NCBI GenBank assembly: GCA_027579435.1
Contig: JANBPK010001552.1
Location: 1 to 33,794 of the forward strand
Direction of reading: 5' to 3'
DNA: 33,794 nucleotides
Source of the DNA: Candolleomyces eurysporus
Lineage: Eukaryota > Basidiomycota > Agaricomycetes > Agaricales > Psathyrellaceae
The translations under genes were made by a program, and so were the position numbers. The notes beneath the pieces are model-generated. The model was not told where the DNA came from, searched no databases, and saw only the letters and a program-made list of their open reading frames with translations. Shown in pieces: positions 1 through 9,153 of the stretch. Every line of letters begins with the position of its first letter. Position 1 is the stretch's first letter.

Positions 1-257
1 TGTAACCGGGCGGCGGGATAATCGAAGTGGTGCAACTTGGTGCATCGACACTTCTACAATGGGCGTGGGAGGCGGCGGGGTAACTAAGTCTGGTGTAACG
101 GGGCTGAGTGGTGCACAAAGTGGTGCAATACCAGCCGGTCAGCAATGTTTATATGATGTATTGGGGAGGGCAGGTACAATTGATGTGAATATTGCACAAG
201 ATGTACCAGGTCAACTGAAGTCAGATAATGCACCACCCAGCCAGGGCCTGGTGGCGG
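1..257. other. Unidentified DNA abutting a truncated NLR copy
   Basis: This stretch has no counterpart in the other NLR units and I recognise no gene in it. It contains four copies of TGGTGCA (28-34, 38-44, 109-115, 121-127) and G-rich runs. It ends where recognisable NLR exon 2 begins at about 258, so it marks the breakpoint that removed the 5' half of NLR copy 1. It could be the end of an inserted element or deletion-junction DNA. No terminal repeats or target-site duplication can be judged, because the window starts inside it. Confidence 0.35.
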
Positions 258-1337
258 AGGAGATTCGAAGACATCGGCCTACGCATCGGCGATTCCGAAT
301 GGTTCAGCCAGGGCGATATCGAGACCCTGGTCCGAGCTGCGTCCGGGCAGTTCATCTACGTCGCCACAGCCTACAAGTACATATCAGAGCGTCGAGCTTC
401 TCCTCCGGAGAGGCTGAAGATCGTTCTCACCTGGACGCCACGCGAAGGACAAGCAATCCGGCCATTTGAGAAACTCGACAGGCTTTATACCAGCATTTTG
501 TTGGCGGCAAAGAACGCGTACGAAGCTGTCGATAGCCATCATGAACACGATTTTCNTTTTTCTGCTCAGGGTGTACCATGTTGGTCTTACTGGGTTTCGT
601 TCAAAATGTGGTAAGACCACCATTAAACCCCCTCCAGTAGGTCTAATCTCTGCGCTGCTATGCCTGGGAGCGCGGGCCGAAGAAGCTCTATTCTATGACC
701 TCCATTCCCTTGTGGCTCTCGAAAGGGGTTGTGATGGTAATTTATCCCTACGCCTGTACCATAAATCCTTCTCGGACTTCTTGGCAGAATCAAGTCGTGC
801 AAAAGACTTGTTTGTACCGGAAGATCGGGTTCGCACTCACCTCGCAAAGTGCTCTATGCGACATATCATTGAATGTCCGTTAGACTTTGACTCCCGTGCG
901 TAATTCCTCATTGATTACCGACTGTATTTACAACTCTCTGTTTCAGTACCGGCCAAGTGGGACGGTCTCCGTCTTCCTATGCTTTATAGGCGCTCTTTGA
1001 GGGAAGCCGTCGAGGGCCTGCCGAGTTTCTTGAGCAGCGCCACTGCTACTGATGATGAAGTCGTTGGCTTCACCGAGAACGGCGGATGGCAGAAAATCGA
1101 CAACTTGTTGCCTCCGCTGTGCCGTTCGTACGGATGGTCTTCTCGATCATTTGACGATTGGCTAGGTAATCTGCGTAGTTTCACTGATCACCTGAAAGTG
1201 AGTCGTTCTTGCTTGCGTCGAAGCAGCCTCTGACATCACTTTTGTTGTACTTTTAGGCCCGAAGGCCTGACGCCGCTGCGGTTATAAGCGTGTTTGTCGA
1301 AAAGTGGGAAGAAGATCACCACCCAGTGCCTATGTAG
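258..1337 (+). pseudogene. 5'-truncated NACHT NLR copy (NLR1)
   Basis: This is the 3' half of the NLR family found throughout the window. Homology starts abruptly at about 258, at the RRFEDIGLRIG stretch downstream of the NACHT motifs, so exon 1, Walker A and Walker B are all missing. The rest is preserved: the GQFIYVATAYKYISE stretch, the RLYHKSFSDFL motif, intron 896-946 (phase 1), exon 3 947-1197, intron 1198-1256 (phase 0) and exon 4 1257-1337 ending in TAG. A single N at 556 shifts the frame; without it the reading frame matches the paralogues, so it is probably an assembly artefact. Without a P-loop it cannot act as an NTPase. It could only be made as a C-terminal fragment from an unknown upstream start. 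Confidence 0.85.
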
Positions 1338-1796
1338 ATGAAAAGAGAACCAAATAGTAGTTTAGGTTCAAATTCCCGTGTTTCGATTTCGGACTTGGAT
1401 TCCAGTCCCCTGGAACGGCTTTACTAGTTTTTCATGTTTTTCTACGGTACAGGACACTGTAACCTATGTACTAGGCAGATCATACTTCGACAACATACAC
1501 CTGTATGACTACGAGGCTTAAACCTGTCAGTAACTCTGCATACTAAACGGAGCGAAATAGCATGGTAGGAAACGCTTGGAGCGAGCGGATGTGGTCGGAT
1601 GACATCGCACCTTACACATCTCAGCTCGGGAAGGAACCAAATACGCATGAATAGGTCCTTGACCATTCCTTCTTTGTCCTTCCCTCAATAATCGTATTGC
1701 AATCCACATTTTATATCCTAGCTCATGAAATCAAACCTCGACACATCCTGTTGTCTTCCAATGATAGATACACTCTCGTACCATGCACACTGTCAA
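1338..1796. other. NLR 3' flank, then decayed DNA before the next NLR fragment
   Basis: About 1390-1670 matches the 3' flank found after the other NLR genes (compare 5835-6060, 16265-16490 and 27005-27260). Shared landmarks are the CATGTTTTTCTACGGTACAG-type segment, the GTATGACTACGAGGCTT segment, and the TTACACATCTCAGCTCG to AAGGAACCAA block. No gene is visible in it. It ends where the next NLR exon 1 remnant starts at about 1797. Confidence 0.6.
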
Positions 1797-2471
1797 AGGT
1801 CCACGGCGGCACAACTTCTTTCTTTGCCGGTGCAAGTGGATTTCGAATGAGGGGCGTTCACTACATCGACGCTTCCCAGGTTATTGTGCATACAGGCAGG
1901 GGTGCAGATGGAAGGTCGAGAGACGGTATGTCAATTCCGAGGATGGACATACATATGATTAAATTATGCTCCAATACCGCATTTTTCTATCTCCTCTGTT
2001 TTAGTACCGGCCGAGTGGGAGGAGCTCCCTCTTCCGGAGCTTCGTAGGCGTTCTCTGATGGAGGCCGTCGAGGACCTGCCGATTTTCTTGAAAGCCACCC
2101 ATGCTACAATTGATGATGAAGTCGTTGGTTTTACCCAGCACGGTGGATGGCAGAAGCTGCCTCTGCTGTATCATTCGGACGAATGGCTTGCTGGAACGTT
2201 TGAAATTGGATAGAACCTCTGGGTGATTTCACTAGCCACCTGAAAGTGAGTTACTCTTCTTTTTATTGAGGCTGCCTCTGACATCAGTTTTGTTGCATTT
2301 TAGGCCCGAAAACCTGAATCCGCTGCGGTTATAAGTGCGTTTGCCGAAAAGTGGAAGAATGATTGCGAGCAGTACAAAGATGAACGGAGGAGAAAATTAA
2401 CTAATCTACATGCGGATTCCGGTGAATGGCTCTTATCATATTTTTGTTTGGTACAGATTACTATAAACTAG
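1797..2471 (+). pseudogene. NLR locus lacking the whole NACHT exon
   Basis: This locus holds the end of exon 1 (1797-1925, including the FFAGASGFRMR motif), then exons 3 and 4, with no exon 2. A single hybrid intron, 1926-2004, has the 5' part of family intron 1 (GTATGTCAATTCC start) joined to the 3' part of family intron 2 (CTGTTTTAG end). Both parental introns are phase 1, so the exon 1 to exon 3 join (V-PAEWEELPLPEL) stays in frame. The C-terminal exon has since decayed. A short deletion follows GGWQK near 2155, and a frame slip gives an in-frame TAG at 2211-2213, upstream of intron 3 (2246-2303). Exon 4-like sequence runs from 2304 to a TAG at about 2471. The 5' end of exon 1 and the leader are missing. 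It is a pseudogene now, but its structure records a precise exon loss. Confidence 0.8.
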
Positions 2472-2780
2472 GTAGACATATCATACTACACTTCTATGAT
2501 TATGAGGCTTAGCGTGTCAGTATTCCCGCATATCAACGGACCAGAACAGCACGATAGGAAAATGCTTGGGGCAGGCGGATGTGGTTGGATGGTGTCGCGT
2601 CATACACATCTCAGTTGGAGCATGGAGGAAGGAACCAAATTTGTTGCATGAGTAGATTCTTCAAGCTTGACCATTCGTGGCCTCCAGTTATTCTCATGGA
2701 TAGATGGAATAGACCCCATCATGGCCGTAAGCCAAGACAAGCTGCATCCTATAGGTCAACGTAGGTACATTACCAAAGTA
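2472..2780. other. NLR 3' flank joined to the next NLR leader
   Basis: 2472-2760 matches the 3' flank that follows other NLR genes. At about 2760-2780 a piece typical of the protease 3' side (AACGTAGGTACATTACCAA, compare 27278-27296) is joined directly to NLR leader sequence (TAACGCCCGCC, compare 8960). The protease gene and spacer expected here have been deleted. I see no coding sequence. Confidence 0.55.
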
Positions 2781-3104
2781 ACGCCCGCCACAACTTCATT
2801 ACAGCCTGGTTATCAGACTCGCCTCTTGCTCGCCAGGACCTAGATGCCAGTGACTTTGGGCGTCTGTCCGATTCGGGCTTCAAATGGAGCCACCGCCTCG
2901 TGCTTGCCTACCATCACGCCTTTTGCTCTCTCCCACATCTGCTTTATTCACAATGCCCCCAAGGTCCAAGAAAACCCGTCTCTTGTCCCGTCTAGCCTAG
3001 TTTTTTGGAGGTCGCGGCGACAGATCTACTGTTGGCAGTCGCCAAGACTCATCCGAAATCGCAGAGGCGCACTCTGATCATCCTTCAACACGCTCAGTCG
3101 GCTC
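2781..3104 (+). repeat. Duplicated NLR leader with exon 1 stub
   Basis: This copies the NLR 5' leader (GATTCGGGCTTCAAA and onward, compare 9040-9153) and the start of exon 1. The start codon equivalent is at 2953, in the expected CACAATGCCCCCAA context. The frame closes after 15 codons at TAG 2998-3000. Degraded exon 1 sequence (GGTCGCGGCGACAGATCTACTGTT) continues to about 3090. At about 3105 the sequence jumps back to DNA that normally lies further upstream (GCTCGAGTCGGAG, compare 8813), so this is a leader duplication, probably from unequal exchange. Confidence 0.6.
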
Positions 3105-3397
3105 GGGACAGATAGGCTCGAGTCGGAGATCCGTAGACTTCTGTGATCGAGCTTAGGTTCTAACCTCTGGTCTCATACCAAAATAACTTTTGGAGGAAGC
3201 TCATCAGCGTCTAGCCTCTAGAACGAGTGGTGGTTGTCCATCTCCGATGTAACGCCTGTTACTTTCGACGCCCCACTTTCACATCAATATCCTGATTATC
3301 AAACTCGTCATCGCCTAATAGATGCCACATCCCATGTTCACCTCCTGCTACAGTGAGAACTCAGTGCCCACTCCTCCTTGCTTTCTGTCCTCGCACG
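3105..3397 (+). promoter_or_regulatory. Leader and promoter region of NLR2
   Basis: This is diverged but alignable with the leaders of NLR3, NLR4 and NLR5. It carries the CTCGAGTCG block, the CTCATACCAAAATAA block and the ATTATCAAACTCG block in the same order. The TATA-like spot seen in other copies is weaker here (CATCAATATCCTG at about 3281). No mapped transcription start is available, so the role as promoter rests on position and conservation. Confidence 0.4.
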
Positions 3398-5831
3398 ATG
3401 CTCGCCGAATCCAAGAAGCCGAGCGTCTTGTCTCGCGTCTTTGCACGACTCAGCAACCACAGAAGCAAACCGGCTGTTGCCTGCGTCCAACTTGAAGGCT
3501 CGCCAACGGTCGACGCTGGACCGTCATCATCTTCGCGTCCTCCGACCCATTTGGTCCCTAGTTCATTGCTTCTTGCGGGCGGCCCCATTCCCCAATGCCC
3601 TGAATCCCAACCTCCAATCCGTCGATCCAGAAGTACGAACAAAATAGTCGAAACCTTGCAGTGTACTGCGCTCTCGACACCCGGAGATCAAGATCTTCTT
3701 CGACTGCCGTCATTCCCAACACTACATTCCTATGACCATCTGGCTGGCTCAAGGGCCTACGGGGGTGCGACGTCTTTTCTCGCTGGTGCGAGTGGATTTC
3801 AAATGAGGGACGTACATTACGTCGATGCTTCACAAGTTAATGTGCATCCAGGCAGTGGCATAGGTGAGAGGTCGAAAGATGGTACGTCAATTCCACCAAG
3901 AGGATGGACATGCATATCACTAAACTGTGCTTTGATACCACATTTTCCATCTTGCAGGCTGGGAGTTGCTGCTGGAGAACACTGCGCCCAATGCTCTACA
4001 CGATTCTGATGCTCGATATGATGCTCCAAAATGCGATGAAGATACTCGCGTTGAAGTCACTGGAGAGATCATGGACTGGATGATGGATCGCGATGGACCT
4101 CAACGCATGCTATGCATGACGGGTGCCGCAGGATCGGGGAAGTCCGCCTTGCAACAGACAACCGCCGAGAAATGCTTGAAGAACGGTATACTCGGGTTTA
4201 CATTCTTCTTCTCAGCTTCGGATCCCACCCGCAACACAGTCAAACCAGTTATTCCCACATTTGCCTACCAGTTAGGAAGAACAAATAATACGCTCCGGCA
4301 GTGCATCAAGGCTGCAGTCGAGGACGATCCTTTGATTTTCGACAAGTCGCTGCGGACGCAGATGTCCACCCTTATCGCAGGGCCCTTGCAGCGATGTAAA
4401 AGCATCGGCATGGACCTCACCACACTTTCATATGCCATTCTTATCGACGGCCTTGATGAATGCATCGGTGAAGATCGTCAATCAGAATTGCTGATCGCTG
4501 TCAAGGAACGCCTTCTCGTCAACGGTCTCCCATTTTGCGTCTTCATCGCCAGCCGACCGGAGTGGGCTATTCGTACCGCGCTCGAACCCGGCGGCCATCT
4601 TTGCAAGGTGGCATACCACATCCAACTCAGTGACCAGTACGACGCGTCTGCGGATATGCGTCGATACCTCTGGCGGAGATTCGAAGACATCGGCCTACGC
4701 ATCAACGATTCCAAATGGTTCAGGGAGAACGATATCAAGACCCTAGTCCGAGCTGCGTCTGGGCAGTTCATCTACGTCGCCACAGTTTACAAGTACATAT
4801 CGGAGCGTCGAGCTTCACCCATGGAGAGGCTGAAGATTGTCCTCACCTGGACGCCACACGAAGAACAAGCGACACGGCCATTTGAGGCACTTGACAGGCT
4901 TTATACCAACATTTTGTTGGCTGCAAAGAATGCGTATGAAGCTGTGGATAGCCATCACGGACGCGATTTTCTTTTGCTGTTCAGGGTGCACCATATGGGT
5001 GTTACTGGGTTTAATTCCTATACCATCATGCGACACCCTGCAGCAGATCTTCTCTCTGTACTGCTGTGCCTGGAAGCCAGGGCCGAAGAAACTCTAATCT
5101 CGGACCTCCGTTCCCTTGTGGCTCTTAGAACGGATCATGGTGGTAGTTTGCGTTTGCGTATGTACCACAAATCCCTGTCCGACTTCTTGCAAGAACCAAG
5201 TCGTGCAAAAGACTTATTTGTACCAGAAGATCGGGTTTACGCGCACCTTGCAAAGTCCTCTATGCGACATATCGTTGAATGTCCATTAGACTTTGAATCC
5301 GGTGCGTGATATTTCGATGATTGCTGACTGGATTTATCAACCCCTCCCCGTTTTAGTACCGGACAAATGGGAAGAGCTCCCTCTCCCGGAGCTTTATAGA
5401 CATTCGCTGAAGGAAGCTGTCAATCTCGTGCTGAGTTTCTTGAGCGGCGCCCATGCTATTGATGTTGATGATGAAGAAATTGTTGGCTTCACCGAGAACG
5501 GCGGATGGCAGAAAATCAACAGCTTGTTGCCTCTGCTGGGTCGTACGAACATACACCTTTGGGACTATTTTGACAAGTGGATAGCGGCTTTGCTTTATTT
5601 CACTGACCGCCTGAAGGTGAGTGATTCCTCTTTGTGTCGAAGCAGCCTCTGACATCAGTTTTGTTGTATTTTTAGTCCCGACAGCCTGGCACTGCTGCAG
5701 TTATAAACGTGTTTGTCGAAAAGTGGAAGCTTGATGACAAGCACGAAGCTGAACGCAGAAGACAAAAAGATCTTACACATCTGGATTCCTGTGATCATAG
5801 TTCGGACTCGGATTCCAGTCAGGGGTTCTAG
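3398..5831 (+). CDS. NACHT-type NLR protein (NLR2)
   Basis: Four exons: 3398-3881, 3958-5301, 5357-5616 and 5676-5831, separated by GT-AG introns of 76, 55 and 59 bp (phases 1, 1 and 0). The predicted protein is 747 aa. Residues 1-121 are Ser/Pro-rich and likely disordered. A Gly/aromatic motif (FLAGASGFQMRD) lies at about 122-151. The NACHT core has Walker A GAAGSGKS at 217-224, Walker B LIDGLDEC at 323-330 and FIASRPEWAI at 357-366. A post-NACHT region with YHKSLSDFL follows, then a C-terminal domain and an acidic Ser tail. There is no signal peptide, membrane span or repeat domain. As a STAND NTPase it should be a nucleotide-switched oligomerising sensor. It is the most divergent copy: it starts MLAESKKPS and lacks the roughly 20-residue loop after Walker B present in NLR3-NLR6. 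The start was chosen by alignment to the paralogues, with A at -3. Confidence 0.88.
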
Positions 5832-6164
5832 TTTGTCATGTTCTACGGTACATAACACTGTAAATTGACTATCATACTACACTCGTATGACTACCAGGCT
5901 CAATATGCCTCCATATCAAATGGAGCAAAACAGTATGGTAACGGTGGATGACATCCCATCTTACATATCTCATTTTGAGGAAGGAACCAAGTACGCTGCA
6001 GAATATATTCATGACCGTTCATGACCTCCAGAAACTTATGAATAGATCAATAGAGTCGATCATGACCGTACAACAGGACATGTAATTGTAAGATAAAGAT
6101 AGGTCGGGCAAAGGAGGATGAGTGACTCAAAACGAGAGCAGGAGAGGAAATAGACCCGAATTTC
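5832..6164. other. Convergent intergenic region, NLR2 to protease remnant
   Basis: 5835-6060 is the conserved NLR 3' flank. 6060-6164 matches the 3' flank of the - strand proteases (GCAAAGGAGGATGA block, compare 29470-29485). No gene is seen. It is the tail-to-tail junction of the NLR-protease pair. Confidence 0.5.
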
Positions 6165-7370
6165 CTCACTGGCACTCACAGAGAACATTGATATTCACCT
6201 TTTTCCACCTCCTACCAATCTCTTCAGCGATAGGCTCTCCGTACAATTGACATAATCATTCGTCTCAGAGCCACCAGTCACCAAACAACGATCCTATTCT
6301 TGACATCAAACACAGTAGCACCCAATCAGCCTCCAACAGAGAAATCTTCCCTGACCTGTGGGCCCCCAGGGCTGGGCGCAAGCGGGAAAATACCCCACTC
6401 CAATGCCCCAAACTTTGTCGTAGAGGCTGTGCCAATTAACGAAAAGAAGTCATACGTTCGGAGCGAAGGTAGATAATTGGCCTTGCCAACTGTGAGTCCG
6501 GATGCTCCTCCCCTCTTGCCCACCTGAAGATAGTCGTTGTCGTCTGCCACCTCCGATGTTGTCGTGGGGCTTGAGGTCATTGTATTTGATGCCATGCTTG
6601 AGCTTACGGTGGTAGACCGTCTTGGCGAATGCACACGGATCACATCGCCTGCAAGGTCAGCCACAGTGCTGATGGGCGGGGAATAGACGACATGCATGGC
6701 CTATAACGCGGTCGGACTCGTCGCCCCCAGGGTCAAGATATGGAGCTCCTTCCAAGCTTCTTTTGACGGTCCTCGAGCTCATACCCGGTCATTTCCTTTA
6801 GTTTCTTTGACCCCCATTTTCATTCCAGGTCTGGGATTTGTCTCTGATTAAAGGACACGTTGCCCTCTTTTCAGACCGTCTTCTTCTATCCGTTGCAAGG
6901 TTCCAGCGTGGGACTGGATGACGCTGATGTGCGGTTCGAGGCTACCAGCTCCGGTGGGTTATTCGCATTCCACATTTTGCTCTACGGTCGATCTAGATAG
7001 GAAAACGACGTGGCGGCAGATGAAAAAGTGAAGCTTTGGAAGGTTGTCTTTGCTAACGATGTTGTGAGACGGAAATTATAAGGTCAGCGGCTGAGTTTGC
7101 AAACTCTGCAAAGTCCTGAACTTGGGTCCCGCACGCGAGCCTCCCGGACGACGAACTCGATGTTGTGTACTCTCTCGGAGGGGTTGGACCATGAGGCCTA
7201 AGACCCGATGCTGGTGAAGCGATGATAATCTGGCTGTGGTTTTCAGGTGGTACGCCAAGAGTGCATGGATGAGTCCGACCTGGCAACCGGCTTGAGCTTG
7301 GGTGGGAGGCCACCGAAGTACAAGTTTCATCTTATGTAAAGAACGCTGGGTGGGGGAGTGTACAAGGCCA
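6165..7370 (-). pseudogene. Decayed trypsin-like protease, NLR2 unit
   Basis: Read on the - strand this matches the intact protease at 31641-33332, but about 1.2 kb remains against 1.69 kb. The histidine motif is still legible (ICRHV, near 7010-7025), as are the GKRGGASGLTVGKAN stretch and the C-terminal block. The serine motif GGDSG is destroyed: the Asp codon has become a stop (TCA on the + strand at 6326-6328). A deletion of a few hundred bases removes much of the N-terminal domain near 7170, and other frames are broken. The same internal deletion is seen in the 16490-17255 remnant. It cannot encode an active protease. Confidence 0.8.
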
Positions 7371-7449
7371 TAGAAGACAAATGGAAGAGCGTTAGACCTG
7401 TGGTAGCTCTCTAATGTTCTGCTTAGCCCCGAGAGATGGTATGGGATCA

Positions 7450-7456
7450 TGACTCA
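7450..7456. promoter_or_regulatory. Single TGACTCA bZIP-type site upstream of protease remnant
   Basis: TGACTCA lies about 80 bp upstream of the lost start codon of the 6165-7370 protease remnant. This is about the same distance as the paired TGACTCA/TGAGTCA sites upstream of the copies at 27411-29067 and 31641-33332. It matches the Gcn4/AP-1 consensus. One of the two sites appears to have been lost here. Confidence 0.35.
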
Positions 7457-8433
7457 AGACCAGGCAATAGCTTAGACCTGGCCAGCGAGGGGGATGTGCT
7501 TGACAAGACTAGATAATGGATTGGGACGATATATGCGACCGCAAACAAGAACAAGGTGTCCAAGGTGGCAATATGGATGATCCTATGCAGTAGCAGAGGA
7601 GGTGGGATGGGGCTACGTCGAGGCAGAGGGATTGGAGGACATCAGGCACGGTCATCTCGGTGACTCACCTGCCCGACTCGATTCGGGACGTCGGACTCGA
7701 ATCCGATTGGTTCCAAAGCTTTGATGGAGAATTCCGTTGGTCGACCAAGTTTCAAAGCAGCTGCCCACTTCTTCCTCTGCGTCGCCAGTATCCCATCCCA
7801 GCCCTCCAACATGCAACACACCGTTTTTGAACAACACCGGAGCCCAATGGAGGTGGAAGGGGGGCAGGCTGAGTGGAAACAGAGGGCAAAGGTGTGACGA
7901 AATATGACCTACGCCCTCAAGGATCCTCTCAACATTTGTTTCGCTCAGTCTATTGGATTCTCTCATGGCCATGGGAGAGGTTCATTAACAAAGCTCCAAA
8001 GATTGCGCGCCAGCGGATCCTACGTGACATTGGAGGAGTGAAGAACGCGATTCCTTTTGTGGGAGTTTCGATCTAGGTCGAGGAACTTGCAAATGGGCTG
8101 GTGACGTCAATTGAAATCCAGAGATACCATGCGTCTCGCCGTCGCAGCCTAGCCATTCAAATATTCACCTTTCGGTTGGCTTATCGCCCAGTTGCATTCG
8201 ATTGTAGTCGTACTGTAAGTTCCTTTCTATTTCCGCGAAGCTCATGCGTCGTAAGTCCATGACTGAGTATAAATGAATGACTATTTAGGCTCTCACGTTT
8301 CTGGCTATCGTGACGGAACACACCTTCCGACCTCAATTCTTGAGATTGAGTGAAGGTGTTTCTGACGCTTGCGTCGTCCCCCCCCTTTGGCTGCATATCC
8401 ATTCTCCCAAAACGTCGCTAATTGGACGCAACT
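7457..8433. repeat. Spacer repeat between protease remnant and next NLR leader
   Basis: This spacer recurs, with high similarity, at about 17320-18387, and in shortened form at about 12590-13080 (which lacks the part equivalent to about 8020-8425). Short open frames occur on both strands, but none is long, none has a recognisable domain, and none is kept open in all copies. I therefore treat it as non-coding repeat DNA or the remains of an unidentified gene. Confidence 0.5.
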
Positions 8434-9153
8434 CCGACTGCAAGAAACCTCCTAGAACTCTGTCGTGGAGTGGGATCAACTCGACTGAATGGCACACCTC
8501 GTCGTGGTCGAAAAATGGCGCCTCAAAATCACGATTGCGGTCATTCAGCCACCACAGCGAATGCCTGTATGCCTATCCATGGACCGGTTAAGGCTCACTC
8601 AAGGTAGTGTTGCAAGCGGGTGATGGAGGCCTAGGCAATCCACTGGGTGAGGCGGGGCAGAGGCCTAAAACAGGCGTCGAGAATGGGATAGCTAGAGAGT
8701 GGGAGGAAACGCCTGGAACGAATTGATGGGCCTGGAAGCAAGAAGATGACGAGGAGAAGGGACCCTAGTACAGCCCTAGCGATCGTAGGGCGGGCTTGGG
8801 AGCAAGGTAGACTCGAGTCGTAAACTCGGAGACTTGGGTGGTCAGGGACCGCTTCGGTGCTGGCCTCATAGCCAAATAATTCTTGGATGAAGTTCCTCAG
8901 CGTCTACCAAGAACGAGTGACGGTCGTCTGTCTCAAATTCACCGCCCCTTCTTCCTGTTGAACGCCCGCCCCAAACTTCAATATAGCTTGGTTATCAAAC
9001 TCACGACAGCCTAGACGCCGGACGTTGAGCGTCTACCCAATTCGGGCTTCGAACGCAACCACCACATACGCACCTCGTGCCTGCCTTCACACGGTGCTAG
9101 TGCAGCACTCCGTTCTTGCGTCCTACCTTCATCACCATTCCATCCCCTGCACG
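8434..9153 (+). promoter_or_regulatory. Conserved leader and promoter region of NLR3
   Basis: This matches the sequence before NLR4 (13081-13802), NLR5 (18388-19122) and, in part, NLR6 (24095-24662). Conservation is strong from the TCCGACTGCAAGAAAC block to the ATG. A TATA-like CAATATAGCTTGG lies at about 8979-8991, roughly 170 bp before the ATG, and its spacing is kept in NLR4 and NLR6. No in-frame ATG lies upstream in this copy, which supports the chosen start. Confidence 0.5.

Noticed and set aside
5302..5356. Alternative donor (GTGATA at 5306) for NLR2 intron 2
   Set aside because: It would put exon 3 out of frame. The GTGCGT donor at 5302 gives phase 1 and the conserved PxKWEELPLP join, as in the other copies.
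7652..7972. Open frames on the - strand in the spacers (also 17638-18111) as a repeated small gene
   Set aside because: Lengths and frames differ between copies, the third unit has no equivalent, and no domain is recognisable.
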